This document shows positions 1 to 10,641 of a stretch of 64,000 nt of DNA, piece by piece (position 1 is the stretch's first letter; each line of letters begins with the position of its first letter). The stretch is taken from assembly GCA_022606135.1 (NCBI GenBank), contig JABYQN010000011.1:2170001-2234000 (forward strand), read 5' to 3'. Below the pieces are notes generated by a model. That model saw only the letters and a program-made list of their open reading frames with translations, was not told the origin of the DNA and ran no database searches. This DNA comes from Fomes fomentarius (lineage: Eukaryota; Basidiomycota; Agaricomycetes; Polyporales; Polyporaceae). Made by a program: the position numbers and the translations under genes.

Positions 1-215
1 CACGGCGGGCAATTCCCCATTTTCTTCCTTGGAAAAGGGTAAGAAAAGGCGCGACCATGGGTCAACTTTTCTTCTGCATGTGGTCAAAATGCGGAAAATA
101 CGTGAAATAGGCACCGAATAGGTTTCCTTTTCGTGAGATTGGAAGAAAAGGCAATGAATAGGTGTCTAGTGGTCACGCCTTTTCTTTCATAGAAAATGTA
201 GAGTTGCCCGCCGTG
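1..215. mobile_element. Short TIR element (MITE-like) abutting the MIOX exon
   Basis: The first 25 bases (CACGGCGGGCAATTCCCCAT...) are matched in inverted orientation by bases about 191-215, with about 22 of 25 positions alike. The similarity resumes further in as GAAAAGGCGYGACCA on both arms. No protein is encoded. The right end stops one codon before the recognisable inositol oxygenase reading frame, so the element sits in or directly beside that gene. The left flank is outside the window, so a target-site duplication cannot be checked, and base 1 may not be the true terminus. Confidence 0.6.
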
Positions 216-403
216 CGTGGCACCGCGAGGGCGAATACGCGCACCTGACGAACACCGAGGATGAGTGCGCACTTGTGGCCGTACGTGCGTTCAACCCTTA
301 CGACCTGTACAGCAAGAGCGACGAGCCGGTGGACGTCGAGAAGGTGAAGCCATACTACCAAGGCTTGATCGCGCAGTACTTCCCGGACGTGATCGAGTGG
401 TAA
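202..403 (+). CDS. Inositol oxygenase (MIOX), C-terminal exon, partial
   Basis: Reading the frame that ends at TAA 401-403 gives about 62 residues with the MIOX C-terminal signature: WHREGEY, then AFNPYDLYSKSDEP, then KPYYQGLIAQYFPDVIEW at the very end. Known MIOX enzymes are cytosolic non-haem di-iron oxygenases that open the ring of myo-inositol to D-glucuronate, and they end in a nearly identical PYYQGLI..YFP motif. Only the last exon is present. The residues expected before WHREG (an HSFYPW-like stretch) are replaced by the end of the inverted-repeat element, so the gene is either spliced at the AG at 200-201 inside the element or disrupted by it. The identity is secure; whether this copy works is not. 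Confidence 0.85.
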
Positions 404-786
404 GGGCTGTGCGCTGGACGCTGGACGTTCGATAGCAGATCTGGAGTGAAGTTGAACAAGTGGAGACGAGGAGTCAGCCGCGCGATGCCGTATTGCCCTA
501 ATGTGTAGCATAGCACAGTCCCCGTCGTCTCCGTGTCTCCGTGTCCTGGACAATTTGTGAACTCTGTAGGTAGTAATAAGTCAGGCAATGTTTCCTGATG
601 GCAAGCCTTAGGCTCGACCCAATTGATTGATTCGAATCGAATTATGGTCGCTGCACTACGTAGACAATCACCGAGACTCGCCATCTAAGCTTCATCCTCA
701 GACATCCCAATTGCACGTCCTATTCATATGTCAATCGTTCTTCATCATCGACACGCGTAGATCATCGCCGTCCGTACTTCATATTA
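404..786. other. Intergenic, convergent 3' ends
   Basis: The 383 bases lie between the MIOX stop and the stop of the minus-strand hydrolase-like gene. I see no gene, repeat or RNA here; it should hold the two 3' untranslated regions. Confidence 0.5.
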
Positions 787-3106
787 TCACTGATTCTGTG
801 TTGACTGGCAGGGGTGTAGGCTATCAGGACTCTATGTTTTCCAGATGAGAACACAGAACGTAAGCAGAGTTGAGATGCAACCTACCTCGCCATGATGGAA
901 GAAATCCCTGATAATGTCCACCTGACACTGGTCATGGTACCATACCAGGTTCTAGTAGGATGAGATAGTCAGTCAGTGGCAGCACTCTCAAACGTGACGG
1001 AAACCCGTGATGGGAATTGGAAAGACCACTGAAACTGAGTACTGAGTACTCACTCCATAAGGCATGTCGCTGATAATTTTCGCGTCTGGCCAAGCCTGTC
1101 GAGCCTCGGACTCGGACACTGTGAAGTACCGCCAGTAGTCCTTCTTGTGCAGGACAACCAGCACATTCTGAGCAAGATCTGCTGTGTACGGAGGACGCAG
1201 CGAGATTCGTTCCACCGCGTGAATAGGCCAGAGGTGACAAAGGTATCGCAGAGGAGGGAAGGCTCGTGAAGCTGGTTAGAGTAGACGGAAGAACATCAGT
1301 TGTACTACTTAGTTCGCAAGTGTACAACAAGAAACACCTACTAATAGTTGGAGCACTTCCGAGGTGGTCAGCCAAGATAGCAGCTACAGCGTCAGGCATA
1401 TCCGAAGCTATCGTCTCAGGTTGCTCTGCCAACTGATCTCCGCATACGAGGGGCATGCCACTCAATCCCAAAGGAGAGTCCCACCATGGCCCATGTCTGC
1501 TAAGAGTGACTCCGCGGTGGCCGAGAATCCGCACCTCGTTCAGGTCTGCATACCCTGAGCTGGACTGTAACTCCTTGCTTACAGCGGCCATATTCTCAGC
1601 GTCAAATCGGTTCCTGCAACTCGGATCAGTGTCCCATACGATGACTCTATCAGCTTGTGACACACCTCCAGCCAATTAGTTCCACCCCCATCCTCTAGAT
1701 AGTTATTGTCAGCTTTGTGGTTGCGCTGCTGGGATTGATAAATTAAATGATATCATACTGACAATGGCATTCTCCTTGGAAATCGCAATGTCGTAATCCA
1801 CAAATCCACTCGAATTTGAGAAGCCGTTTGCTGTCCCCGTGGCCATTTCATTCATGTCAACAGTGAGCGTCTCATTTGCCCGTTTGATGTCTGCTATCCA
1901 TCTCTGCAGATCGTCACGTCCGTGTCGATATAAGATGAACATGGAACGTACGAGATGACCTGCTGTCTCCGTGGATACAACGGGGTCAACAGGGTCGTCC
2001 ATGACGATTTTTCCTACGCGCTGGTACAGCGGACTTAGAGCCTCCGACTACAAAGCAATCATAATCAAGACTGCTCACCTCGGGAAACACTGGATATCAA
2101 AGACTCATCAACGGGAGCACATCATCACATATACTGAGGACATACTCTTCATGAGAGAACTTGCGACAACGCTCGCATGGCCCTGGACCCATAGATTGAT
2201 TCGAGAGTTCGGACCGTCAAAGGCATCTGCCATCGCCGCGAGATCGCGCACTGTCGCAGCCGTGCCGACGTACTTGAATAGCGAGGGGCCCATCTTGTCT
2301 ATACAATGCGTGATCATTCTCTCCTGTGCCTTGAGTAACATTCGAGCATCTTGTGCGCTTTGTCGCTCGTCCCATGCGACTGTGCCATCTTCGTACCAGT
2401 CGGGGACGTAAGATAGTTCTTTCCGGAAGACGCGCTTGAAGAATCCGGTCCTCTCCGGCACATCCTCAAAACACTTGTCCGGGCTGTGACAAAGGGTAGG
2501 TCACTTACAGGCGCGGAAAGACTGAGAGCCGAAGGAAACGCACAGGCCAGTCAGATTACGATCGCGCGGCGTCCAATACACGAGATCGTATTGGTCCCCG
2601 AGTATGCTCTTGAGCGAATCGTCTGCCGGGAGTTGTAGATTTAGAGCCCAAAGTGGCAAGTCGCGGTCCAGATACGACAACCCTATACAATCACACCCGG
2701 CAGAATTTTATCTACGTTAGTGGAGGGTGTTCACGCTGGTATTGAGAATACAAGGTCAATTGCATACCTGCATGGACAAAAATAGTGCCCCGGCGCTCCT
2801 GGACATCCTGAGTGGGATGTCGGAAAATGGAGAGCGTGGTGTATCCAAGGTCAGGGTTATGCCAGTCTAGAGGCACTTCAACGGCACCACACTCGAACTT
2901 CGTCTTGTACGTATGCGGAGGGCAGTCGGTGATGCGATAGGCTGGTAGGAAAGCTGTGAATGGGTGCTGTGGTGAATTTGTCACGTCAATAGCGCAGTAT
3001 AATGTTGGTAACAGCAGTCAATGCCTACTTGGATGTCTCCGGTGGCAGAGGCTCTTGCGAAAGGAAATGCACATGCAGTGCCCAAGAGAATGATGGGGTA
3101 TAGCAT
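787..3106 (-). CDS. Secreted TAP-like alpha/beta-hydrolase fold protein, apparently inactive (copy A)
   Basis: This is a multi-exon minus-strand gene starting at the ATG near 3106. The first exon encodes a signal peptide (MLYPIILLGTACAFPFARASA) and ends at a GTAGGC donor. Later exons give FECGAVEVPLDWHNP, then YDLVYWTPRDRNLTGLC, then YVGTAATVRDLAAMADAFDG, then MDDPVDPV, and finally a TAP-type C-terminal region with a conserved Cys (WYHDQC). These mark the S33/TAP-like alpha/beta-hydrolase family. Key residues are lost. The nucleophile elbow normally read as GxSxG is WVQGHAS, with Gly in place of Ser. The HGGPG-type oxyanion loop is absent after FVHAG. The catalytic His position reads YGNLVW. 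The acidic residue (KKDYW) remains. Splice sites and frame look intact through about eight exons, including a tiny one near 1670-1695. The tandem partner at 3871-6189 has the same losses. Confidence 0.75.
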
Positions 3107-3288
3107 ACTATATTCGAATTGGCGCTGAGAGGGTGCACTGAGAGCGGTTGAGAGCTCTTGGGCTATCCTGGGCTTTATAGCGAATACGCCGGCGGCCAGT
3201 ACGTAAATGCTGCGGTCAAACATCAAAACCCTCATTGACATTAGGCGGTGGCGGGTAGGAGTCAACAAATTCATCATGACGGTAGGTT

Positions 3289-3443
3289 CTCAGTATAGCC
3301 GATGTATCCGCGGTGATATCAACCTTGACAGGATGTATCCCCGGATACATCCTCTGAGAACCATGGCATAGCGGCGTGCAGCGATGTCGGTGCTGCGGTA
3401 TCCGGGAGGTGTAAACCGGTAAGGATACATCGGCTCTACTGAG
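3289..3443. mobile_element. 155 bp TIR element with internal palindrome
   Basis: CTCAGTATAGCCGATGTATCC at 3289-3309 is matched by its reverse complement at 3423-3443 (20 of 21 bases). Inside lies GGATGTATCC-CC-GGATACATCC near 3331-3352, a perfect palindrome around two bases. It encodes no protein. Its end sequence CTCAGT..(G)C.GATG.ATCCG also forms the ends of the larger element at 54442-56008, so the two look like members of one non-autonomous family. It lies about 180 bases upstream of hydrolase copy A. No convincing target-site duplication was found. Confidence 0.65.
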
Positions 3444-3870
3444 TCTGCTCCATGACGCCGCGGCGGGTATAGACTCAACAAGAAGTTGGGGCGGAACAAC
3501 GGTGCATTAAACATCGGGAGAACAGTATTGCTAGACGCGAGAAGAGTCTCAGCAGTTGTTAAGATCGGGCTACTTTTGTAAAGGATGCATCTGATCAGAA
3601 AGGAAACGTTTTAGGCCAATGGATTTTTCGAATAGCATATGGGATAGGAAACATAATTCTACTACATCAACGAGATACCGTCGGTCCGTGCATCCTCAGG
3701 CGGGGACTTGTCATTCTACATTACATGCAAACAATGACTCTACTAGGAGTAAGCGATAGATGGGAGCGACCTGCTTGTGCAAACAAAGACGACTCGTCCC
3801 GGACGCCGTGGGTTATTCCTGACGACTCGGATCCGAATGTCATAGCAAAAGTGACGACCAGTCATGCTGA
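3444..3870. other. Intergenic, no gene seen
   Basis: About 430 bases between the small inverted-repeat element and the 3' end of hydrolase copy B. I see no coding or structural signal. Confidence 0.4.
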
Positions 3871-6189
3871 CTACGGCATGGTGAAATCCACACCCTCTTC
3901 GCTTCCATACCCACAGACGCGTGTGTCGCTAGGCAACTATGCCAACATGGGCAGAATATAAGGCATGAACGTACTTTGGAAGCTGGTATGCCCGAAAGAC
4001 CACTCACCGTGCCATCGTGATAGAAGTTCTTGATGATATCCCCGCTGCATTCATCATGGTTCCAGATGAGATTCTGAGTATGTAAGAGGGAACGCATCAG
4101 TAGAATGTCATGTAGCAATTTCACTGTTCAGATATGCGTTCAAAGACTAGGTCCTTGTTGATTTGACTCACCCCGTACCGCATTTCGCTGAATATATTTG
4201 CTCCAGGCCAGAGTTGATGAGCATCAGACTCAGACGCCGTGTGGTACGTCCAGTAATCCCTCTTGTGGAGGAGGATCACCACATTCTGGCTCAAATTCGC
4301 CTCGTATGGCGGACGAAGCGAAAGACGCTCTACAGCGCGTATAGGCCAGAGGTGGCACAGAAAGCGTAGAGCAGGGAATGCTTTTGTAGCTGAAAACAAT
4401 CAAAATTAGCGTAAGCAAATGCGATAGCCGCAACCTGAAGACGTGCCCATCAACGGAGCACTCCCTATATTGTCAACTAGAAGTGCTTCAATAGCGTTCT
4501 GGGATGATTCTGGACTGTAGATTGTATCTCCACACGCAAGCGGCATACCGAGGAGGTCCAACCCATACGATGACCCGAGCCTAGCCCGGTTGGCGTGATT
4601 GTACTCTCGTGTAAACGACCTGTTTGAGAAGCCCCAAAGGATCTTATTTTCAGACAGACGCATCTCAAAGCGCTCCTGGTTTATCTTCTGCCTGAGATCG
4701 ACGTCCAATTTATTCCTACTCGGTGTGTGAGAGAAGCAAGATAATCGGATAATTGCAAGGAAATGTGAGTATACCTCCAGCCGATAAGTTCGTTCCCGAT
4801 ATCCTATGCAGCATTTATGTCAATTTTGACACCAAAGGGGAAAGGTCGAGAGTACTGCACTGACAATTGCCTTTTGCTTGGCCATTATGACATCGGATTC
4901 GATAAAACCGCTCGAGAATGCGAAGCCGTCTGCAGTACCCATGGCCATTTCTCGTTCAAGAACAGCCAGGGTGTTATTCGCAGATGCTATGTCCGCTAGC
5001 CACCTCTTCACTCACAGATTAGGGAAGAGCAGTGTCTTAGAAGCTGGAATCAACGTACCAGGTGACTTGCTGTCTCCGTGAACGCCACCGGGTCGACAGG
5101 ATCATCCATGACAATCCTGCCCACACGCTGTGGGATGCTTATAGTTAGTGTTGGGCCTCTTTATCCTATTCGAGAATAGCCCACCTCCGGGAACACTGCG
5201 TAGTGTTACCTCATTAGTGTGACTATTGTCAGATGTATCTCAGATGGCAACGCACTTTTTAAGAGATAACTAGCAACCATACTTCCGTGCGTCTGAGCCC
5301 ATAAGTTGATGCTAGAGCCCGGGCCGTCAAGGGCATCTGCCATGGCCACGATATCGCGCACAGTGGCAGCTGTGCCCATATACTTAAATAACGACGAACC
5401 CATCCTCTCCACACAGTGGCGAACTGCCTTCTCCTGGGCACGTAGAAACATCTGGACGGCTTCCGCATCTTGAGGTTCGCCCCATGTCAGTGTTCCATCT
5501 TCATACCATTCTGGCTCGTATGATAAGTCTTTTCGTAGAGTGCGCTTGTAGAAACCGGTTTTCTCCGGCAAGTCCTTGAAGCATGTCGGTGGGCTAGTGG
5601 CGTCTTACGTCAAATAATCACGCAAATGTAAATGAGGTGAGACGCACAGCCCAGTCAGATTACGATCGCGGGACGTCCAATACACGAGGTTGTGTTGATT
5701 ACCGAAGATCTTCTGTATCGAATGATTCTGCCTTATGAATTGCTGGTCGATGCTCAGAAGACTGAGATCTTTGCCTGTATATGATAGCCCTACCGAACTG
5801 GTCAATACACACCACTGTGACTCACGTCGTATGACATGATAGATTGAATGTACCTTCATGTACGAATATGGATATCTTCGGCTCGGTCTGATTAACCCAG
5901 TCGCCCTGAGGGATGCGTCGAAAGATGTTGAGAGTGGTGCTCCCAAGGCTAGAGTTGTGCCAGTCGAGAGGAACATCGAGGAGTCCACATTCGATGCTCG
6001 TCTGAGTGTATGGGGGACAATCGATGACCCTGTACCCCGACGACTGTCCTCTTAGAGGTGTCTATGTCATCGATAGAGTCAGACGTGAATCATACCGTGC
6101 TGAGGCTACCATACCTGAGATTCTTCGCTCGCTGTGACCCCAACCAAAACAGCAGATGCAATGACGAGCAGGACATGAAGGTCAGGCAT
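3871..6189 (-). CDS. Secreted TAP-like alpha/beta-hydrolase fold protein, apparently inactive (copy B)
   Basis: This is a tandem paralog of copy A with the same exon order. The ATG at 6187-6189 opens a signal peptide (MPDLHVLLVIASAVLVGVTA) ending at a GTATGG donor. Following exons carry IECGLLDVPLDWHNSSLG, then NLVYWTSRDRNLTGLC, then YMGTAATVRDIVAMADALDG, then a small exon DIGNELIGWR, and a C-terminal TAP-like part with HKRDYW and WNHDEC. The last exon reads LPSDTRVC and stops at 3871-3873. As in copy A the nucleophile elbow is altered (WAQTHGS, Thr where Ser is expected), the GGPG oxyanion loop is missing after FVHEG, and the His site reads YGNLIW. Because two diverged paralogs keep frame, splice sites and signal peptides yet share these losses, a non-catalytic secreted role is a reasonable inference; the role itself is unknown. 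Confidence 0.75.
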
Positions 6190-7049
6190 CTCGCTAGAGA
6201 GGTACAGACAGCAGGAGAGCGGACGCGTGCCCTCTATGAGAGTAAGATAAGCAGGATTGAGCGCGCAATCTGCTACGGTCAAACCATATCAGACGTAGGG
6301 CGATGATTGTGGTCGAGGTGCGACTATCAGGAAGCCCCGCATGAGACCGTGGAAACTCTCCTATACACTGCATCTCTGTCTAATGAATCAACAAGGAGAG
6401 ATGCCAGTCGCTTGCTACTAAGCAGTCAGTATGTGCCCCTGCGGGAGCATTGAACGTTGCACGCTACGATGTGATATTTAGTTTTGCTCACAGCACCTCC
6501 GGGAAACTCTGTTGTCCTTGAAAGAGCCTCTGAGAAACGTATGGTATGGCGGCGCCAGCGTGACGACACGAGTGCAGTCATCATTACAACCCAGTAGCAC
6601 AACAAGAAAAGGTAAGGAGACTGAGGGAGCGAACCGAGCTGCCAAAGGGACGCTTTTCCAACATCGAGACCACAGCATGTTGCTCGTTGGTGTCAGTGTA
6701 TGACGTGATATCATGTTGGTAGGGATGCGAGTTACCGCGATGAAGCTATACAGAGACCAAATGTAGTGCCCGGTCGGAACCGGATGTCTGACTCACTGCA
6801 CTACTGTGATGCAGTTCTTAGATTGAGATGGTGTATTCCATTCGCTGTTGTGATCCCAGATATTCATCACTCACCTACATGCAGACTAATTTCAGTGACA
6901 CATAGCTCTGGATGCGAAAGGTCAGATGATTGCAATCAATGCTATTATAGTACATACAACGGGGAAAAACACAGCGCATCAGGCAAAGGATGAAAGGCAC
7001 CAGATCAGGTATACAAAGCCTAAAAGGCCCATAATTGGCACTGGGAGGC
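6190..7049. other. Upstream of copy B; no confident gene
   Basis: This 860-base stretch shows only short interrupted reading frames. A minus-strand segment around 6480-6714 contains a hydrophobic run (SLPFLVVLLG) but no family signature. I do not call a gene. Confidence 0.3.
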
Positions 7050-7242
7050 CTAACGCCAAGTTGTACACTGGCCGCCAGTCGGACTCCAATCCGGGCCGAA
7101 GAGTGGAACCGATTCTCCTATCGTGTATTTCAGAAAGTCGAGGAGTGTCCTATCAACATTCGATGGGAATGGCGGCGGCACGGCGTGCTCGTCTCCAGCG
7201 AGCGCCGCAGTGTTATTATATTCGTCAAGTGTCAGAACAACA
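7050..7242 (-). pseudogene. Coding-like minus-strand segment, unrecognised
   Basis: An open minus-strand stretch ending at TAG 7050-7052 reads LTLDEYNNTAALAGDEHAV followed by DRTLLDFLKYTIGESVPLFG. It is preceded by a plausible AG acceptor at 7243-7244. Directly after the stop, another frame reads YNLALGLPVPIMGLLGFVYL, a likely membrane helix, which suggests a frameshift near the end of an old membrane-protein gene. I do not recognise the family. Confidence 0.3.
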
Positions 7243-7614
7243 CTGCTCCCACGGTAGTACTTACTGGATTGCTTGTTCCGGAAGCGGATCTGTCACAGCA
7301 CCAGTGAACGGAGATGGCGTCTTGAAAGAATTCGAGGCAAAGGTGCAATTGGCAGATATGGAGGCGATGAGCGCGACGAAGAGACACTACGTGAAAGGTG
7401 GAAGTCGTTGACTTTGAAGAGAATACGGCTTGGAACATCGATCCACCTGGCTGACTCGAGTTGTCCGGATCGCCATACTGTTGGCGGCGAGTCAGCTCTG
7501 ACAGTGTGCGCAAATGTGCAATTCCAACAAATGACTTTGTGGCAGAGACTTGTTTCTCGCGCTTCCGCCATCACAGGCGCCGATGACGGTTCCACCTATT
7601 ATCTTCCCACCATC

Positions 7615-8700
7615 ATGCCCCCTAAATAAAAGCGTCGATCCGGCCTGGAGCTCGCGGTAACCAAAGCGGCCCTCGAACCGTTGTTGGCAAAGTTACTAGA
7701 AAATGACGCCCTGAACGCCCCACAGGTATGTGCAGCTGAAGCTATCAACCCTTCTATCTGACACGTTGAACCAGAGCTTTTCGTTCTCGGGCACGACTAA
7801 CGACGATTTGACGAAGATGGGCACTTCCTTCTCACGTCCTCTCAAGTTAAAGACCGATGTGAAATCTCAATTGGTCGAGACGGACGCTCTCGGAGCAGAT
7901 GGGCTCTAGTCTGCGAACATGCTTTATCGTCATCTTCAGTTTCTCGAGGGTCACACAGCAAGTTTCAATCATCCCTACATCCTTGACAGATAAGGCTCAC
8001 CCACACGATTGTCCCTTTAGAATGAAGCCGCAGCCCGTCTGTGGATCAATGCTTTCTTTTACCGTGTTGTTCCATGACTCCATATGGCTCGAAAGTGGTC
8101 CTTGGCGTTCGGCAGGGCATCCCATCGGTCACCGTTTCAGACCAGAGTCGACATACCTCCGGATACATCGATTGGACGGCCATAATGACATCTCCGGGAA
8201 TAGTCGGTGCGTCGCCTTTGTCTGTTATCTGAATACCCCTCCTCAACTTCCTCCAGAGCTGCTCCTGTACAGGCATGACATGGGAAAACTGCGATCAGAG
8301 GATTCTACGTTCTTTGTTTCGGAAGCTAAGGATCATGATCAATATCTCGAAGACCACGTTCCCCAGGCTGTCTGTGAGATGCTCAGGTACGCAAGGACTG
8401 TAGGGTAAGTGTATTTTCCAATCTACGTGCATTGTAGCTTTCATCGTTCCGCAGGAAAACTACGATTCGTGGGGTGTTGGCCGATGGACGCCGTTGGATC
8501 TTCCTCATCCTCATACTCAATAACAACGGAGGCGGCACCTACCGCCTATCTTCTGGGATCACCGTCCACAGTACCACGGGAGAGCTCGAGAGAAAGGCGG
8601 TCTCCTTACTTGGTTCAATTATCGCAGATCGGGTATGTCTCACCGCATGCTTGTCCAAACCCGGAAGCGTAGCTGATGCTTCCTTCGCCCGGACTAGATG
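7615..8700 (+). pseudogene. Decayed member of a basidiomycete multigene family with an EAK (nuclease-like) motif
   Basis: Pieces in different frames form the order expected of one gene. They are ATG-MPPK followed at once by a TAA; SFSFSGTTNDDLTKMGTSFS; EAAARLWINAFFYRVVP; then, after a frameshift, TSGYIDWTAI; then, in another frame, TFFVSEAKDHDQYLEDHVPQ. After a clean intron (donor near 8406, acceptor near 8455) follows RGVLADGRRWIFLILILNNN. From memory this resembles an uncharacterised agaricomycete family whose E-x-K motif resembles PD-(D/E)XK nucleases; that link is inference. At least one stop and two frameshifts make this copy dead. Confidence 0.5.
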
Positions 8701-9491
8701 ACGCATAGCTACGAAGACCTCGGTGCTGATGATGCTTACTTTGCATACACAGTCTTTTGTTACGGCGTTCCCCACTTCTCTTGTGAATATGTTGTATTCC
8801 TGGATTGCAACTGCATCGTCACCAACAGTACATATGCAAGGCGCTATAACTATCTCAGCATCCAACGTTCAACGTCCAACCGTGACGTACATAGCAACTA
8901 CCACAGTACGCGACTGTAGCCGATGTGTGTACGCCTAGCAAAAACATCTGTCATTCAGCGGCTGACTCAGGGCTATACTCCGCGACTGACTACGCCGAAA
9001 AGATGAGAGTCGTCGGATCTTCTTATGGCAAAGGCGGCAAAGAAGAAGTATGGACCAGCCTCATTTCAAATCATCCACCAGACCCGCCGCAGGCTAACTC
9101 CGAAAGCTGACGACATATGACAGTACGTTGCTCCGCATATCCACTATCATGGAATTCCATTAAGTTCCCCTATCCTTCGCAGTGTGCCCAAACCTCCGAA
9201 AGTAAGCCAACGTCGCTGCAGCCCTTCTCCTGTACGTACTATACACTGCACCATTGAACTGAACCCCCGATATTCTGTGGATTGACGCACTCGGCGAGCT
9301 GTTGCCCCTTCGACATAACGAGGTTCCGTTCCCTCCCAGTAGCATTAACTCAGAGTGCCCTCCACTCGCGGGCCCATCCACAATGTACCCTGTCGGTTCT
9401 CCCTCTAATGCGCTTCATGGGCATGGTCTCATCTCGAACTCGCCGAAGGCTGTGTTCGGTCGGTATTACAAAGCATTCCTGAACTCTGGAG
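8701..9491. other. Intergenic, no gene seen
   Basis: Roughly 790 bases between the decayed gene and the promoter of the small secreted protein gene. It contains only short open frames without family features. Confidence 0.35.
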
Positions 9492-9498
9492 TATATAA
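9492..9498 (+). promoter_or_regulatory. TATA box of the small secreted protein gene
   Basis: TATATAA lies about 116 bases upstream of the ATG at 9614 and is followed by a pyrimidine-rich stretch, a usual basidiomycete promoter layout. Confidence 0.55.
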
Positions 9499-9613
9499 AC
9501 CCTCGACATTTGACCCCCCAACACATAGTTCACCCACTCTACTCGTCAGTCTGCTCCTAGCGAGCTTGACTCTATTCTTCGACATCAATCCCCACTTGAC
9601 ACCCCTATCCAAC

Positions 9614-10641
9614 ATGCTCAGCAACAAGTTCATAACTCTTTCGGGCTTTGTCGTGCTCGTCTGTTCCTGTGTCCAGGCCTCGCCGAGTAAGCTCTTCTCA
9701 TCTTTCGCTCATCTAGCTGGACATTGACACCACAACTTACAGTCTTCCTGCCCATCGGCCAGCGCGACACAGAGTCTCAGGGGCCTGCCTCCCAGCGTGG
9801 ATCCGACGGTGGCAATGGGCTGACAGGTGGTTTCGACCACATGGCTGCACCTCAGATGTTCCGCTATCGCCCTTCCAAGCCGACGCCATCAAGCTGGGTC
9901 CTCCTGATGACCAGGTCGTCCGACATCCCGACATCGACATTCGATTACTCGAGATTAAGCACTGTCTCTCCCCTCTCTGTCCCCAGCTTGGAGTTCTCTT
10001 CCCCCGCAGGCTCGAGCCGTACAACTCGTGATGATCGAGGCGACTCCAAGAACGATGGTGGCGATGAGGATGAGGATGGGACGAGCCTCCCTGCTCGCGG
10101 CCACGACTCGCCCTCGAGCCGGGCAGCGACCGACGGTCCGAGCGATGACGGTGATGACGGCCTGTCGCGTGAGGACGACGTACTCCCCTTCAGCAGCGTT
10201 GTCGTCGGCGATAAGACGATCGTCATTCCATCGCCCACCTTCACGCCCGCCTTCACACCCACCTTCACCTCCAGCGACACTGTCACCGCCACTCCAACAC
10301 ACGGTTCAGACAGGTCCAACGGTGGTTACGACGAAGGGGACCCCTACGGTGGCTACGACGGCGGCGACCCCTACGATGGCTACCCCCAGTACAGCGACGA
10401 GCCCTACACCCGCCGCCAAGAGAGGAAAGCCGCTCTCACTAGCATCGCCATCGGTAGCGAGACGATCTTCCTCCCATCTCCCACCATCGTGATTACTTCC
10501 TCCGAGTCTACTCCCACTCCGACGAACGGGTCGGATGGAAGTAACCGCTATGAGGACTATCCCCCGTTTTACGGCCCGGGTGAAGACGGCTATGACCCCG
10601 ACGACGGGAGCAGTGGGGAGACAACGTCTGCGTCACGGTAA
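9614..10641 (+). CDS. Small secreted Ser/Thr/Gly/Asp-rich protein with duplicated module
   Basis: The ATG at 9614 begins a signal peptide (MLSNKFITLSGFVVLVCSC, cleavage near VQA-SP). An intron opens at CCGA|GTAAGC and closes at TTACAG, and the frame then runs to TAA at 10641, giving roughly 325 residues. The mature part is low-complexity. It has an acidic Asp-rich middle, Thr/Pro runs (PTFTPAFTPTFT) and a Gly-Tyr-Asp patch (GGYDEGDPYGGYDGGDPYDG). One module occurs twice: VVVGDKTIVIPSPTFTPA, and later IAIGSETIFLPSPTIVIT. No Cys pairs typical of folded effectors and no enzyme domain are visible. Many Ser/Thr suggest O-glycosylation. A cell-wall or extracellular matrix protein is possible; the function is unknown. 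Confidence 0.7.

Noticed and set aside
6480..6714. Shared FKDNRV-like peptide in frames near 6.5 kb and 52.15 kb
   Set aside because: The DNA similarity is short and weak (roughly two thirds over about 30 bases) and not supported by flanking similarity.
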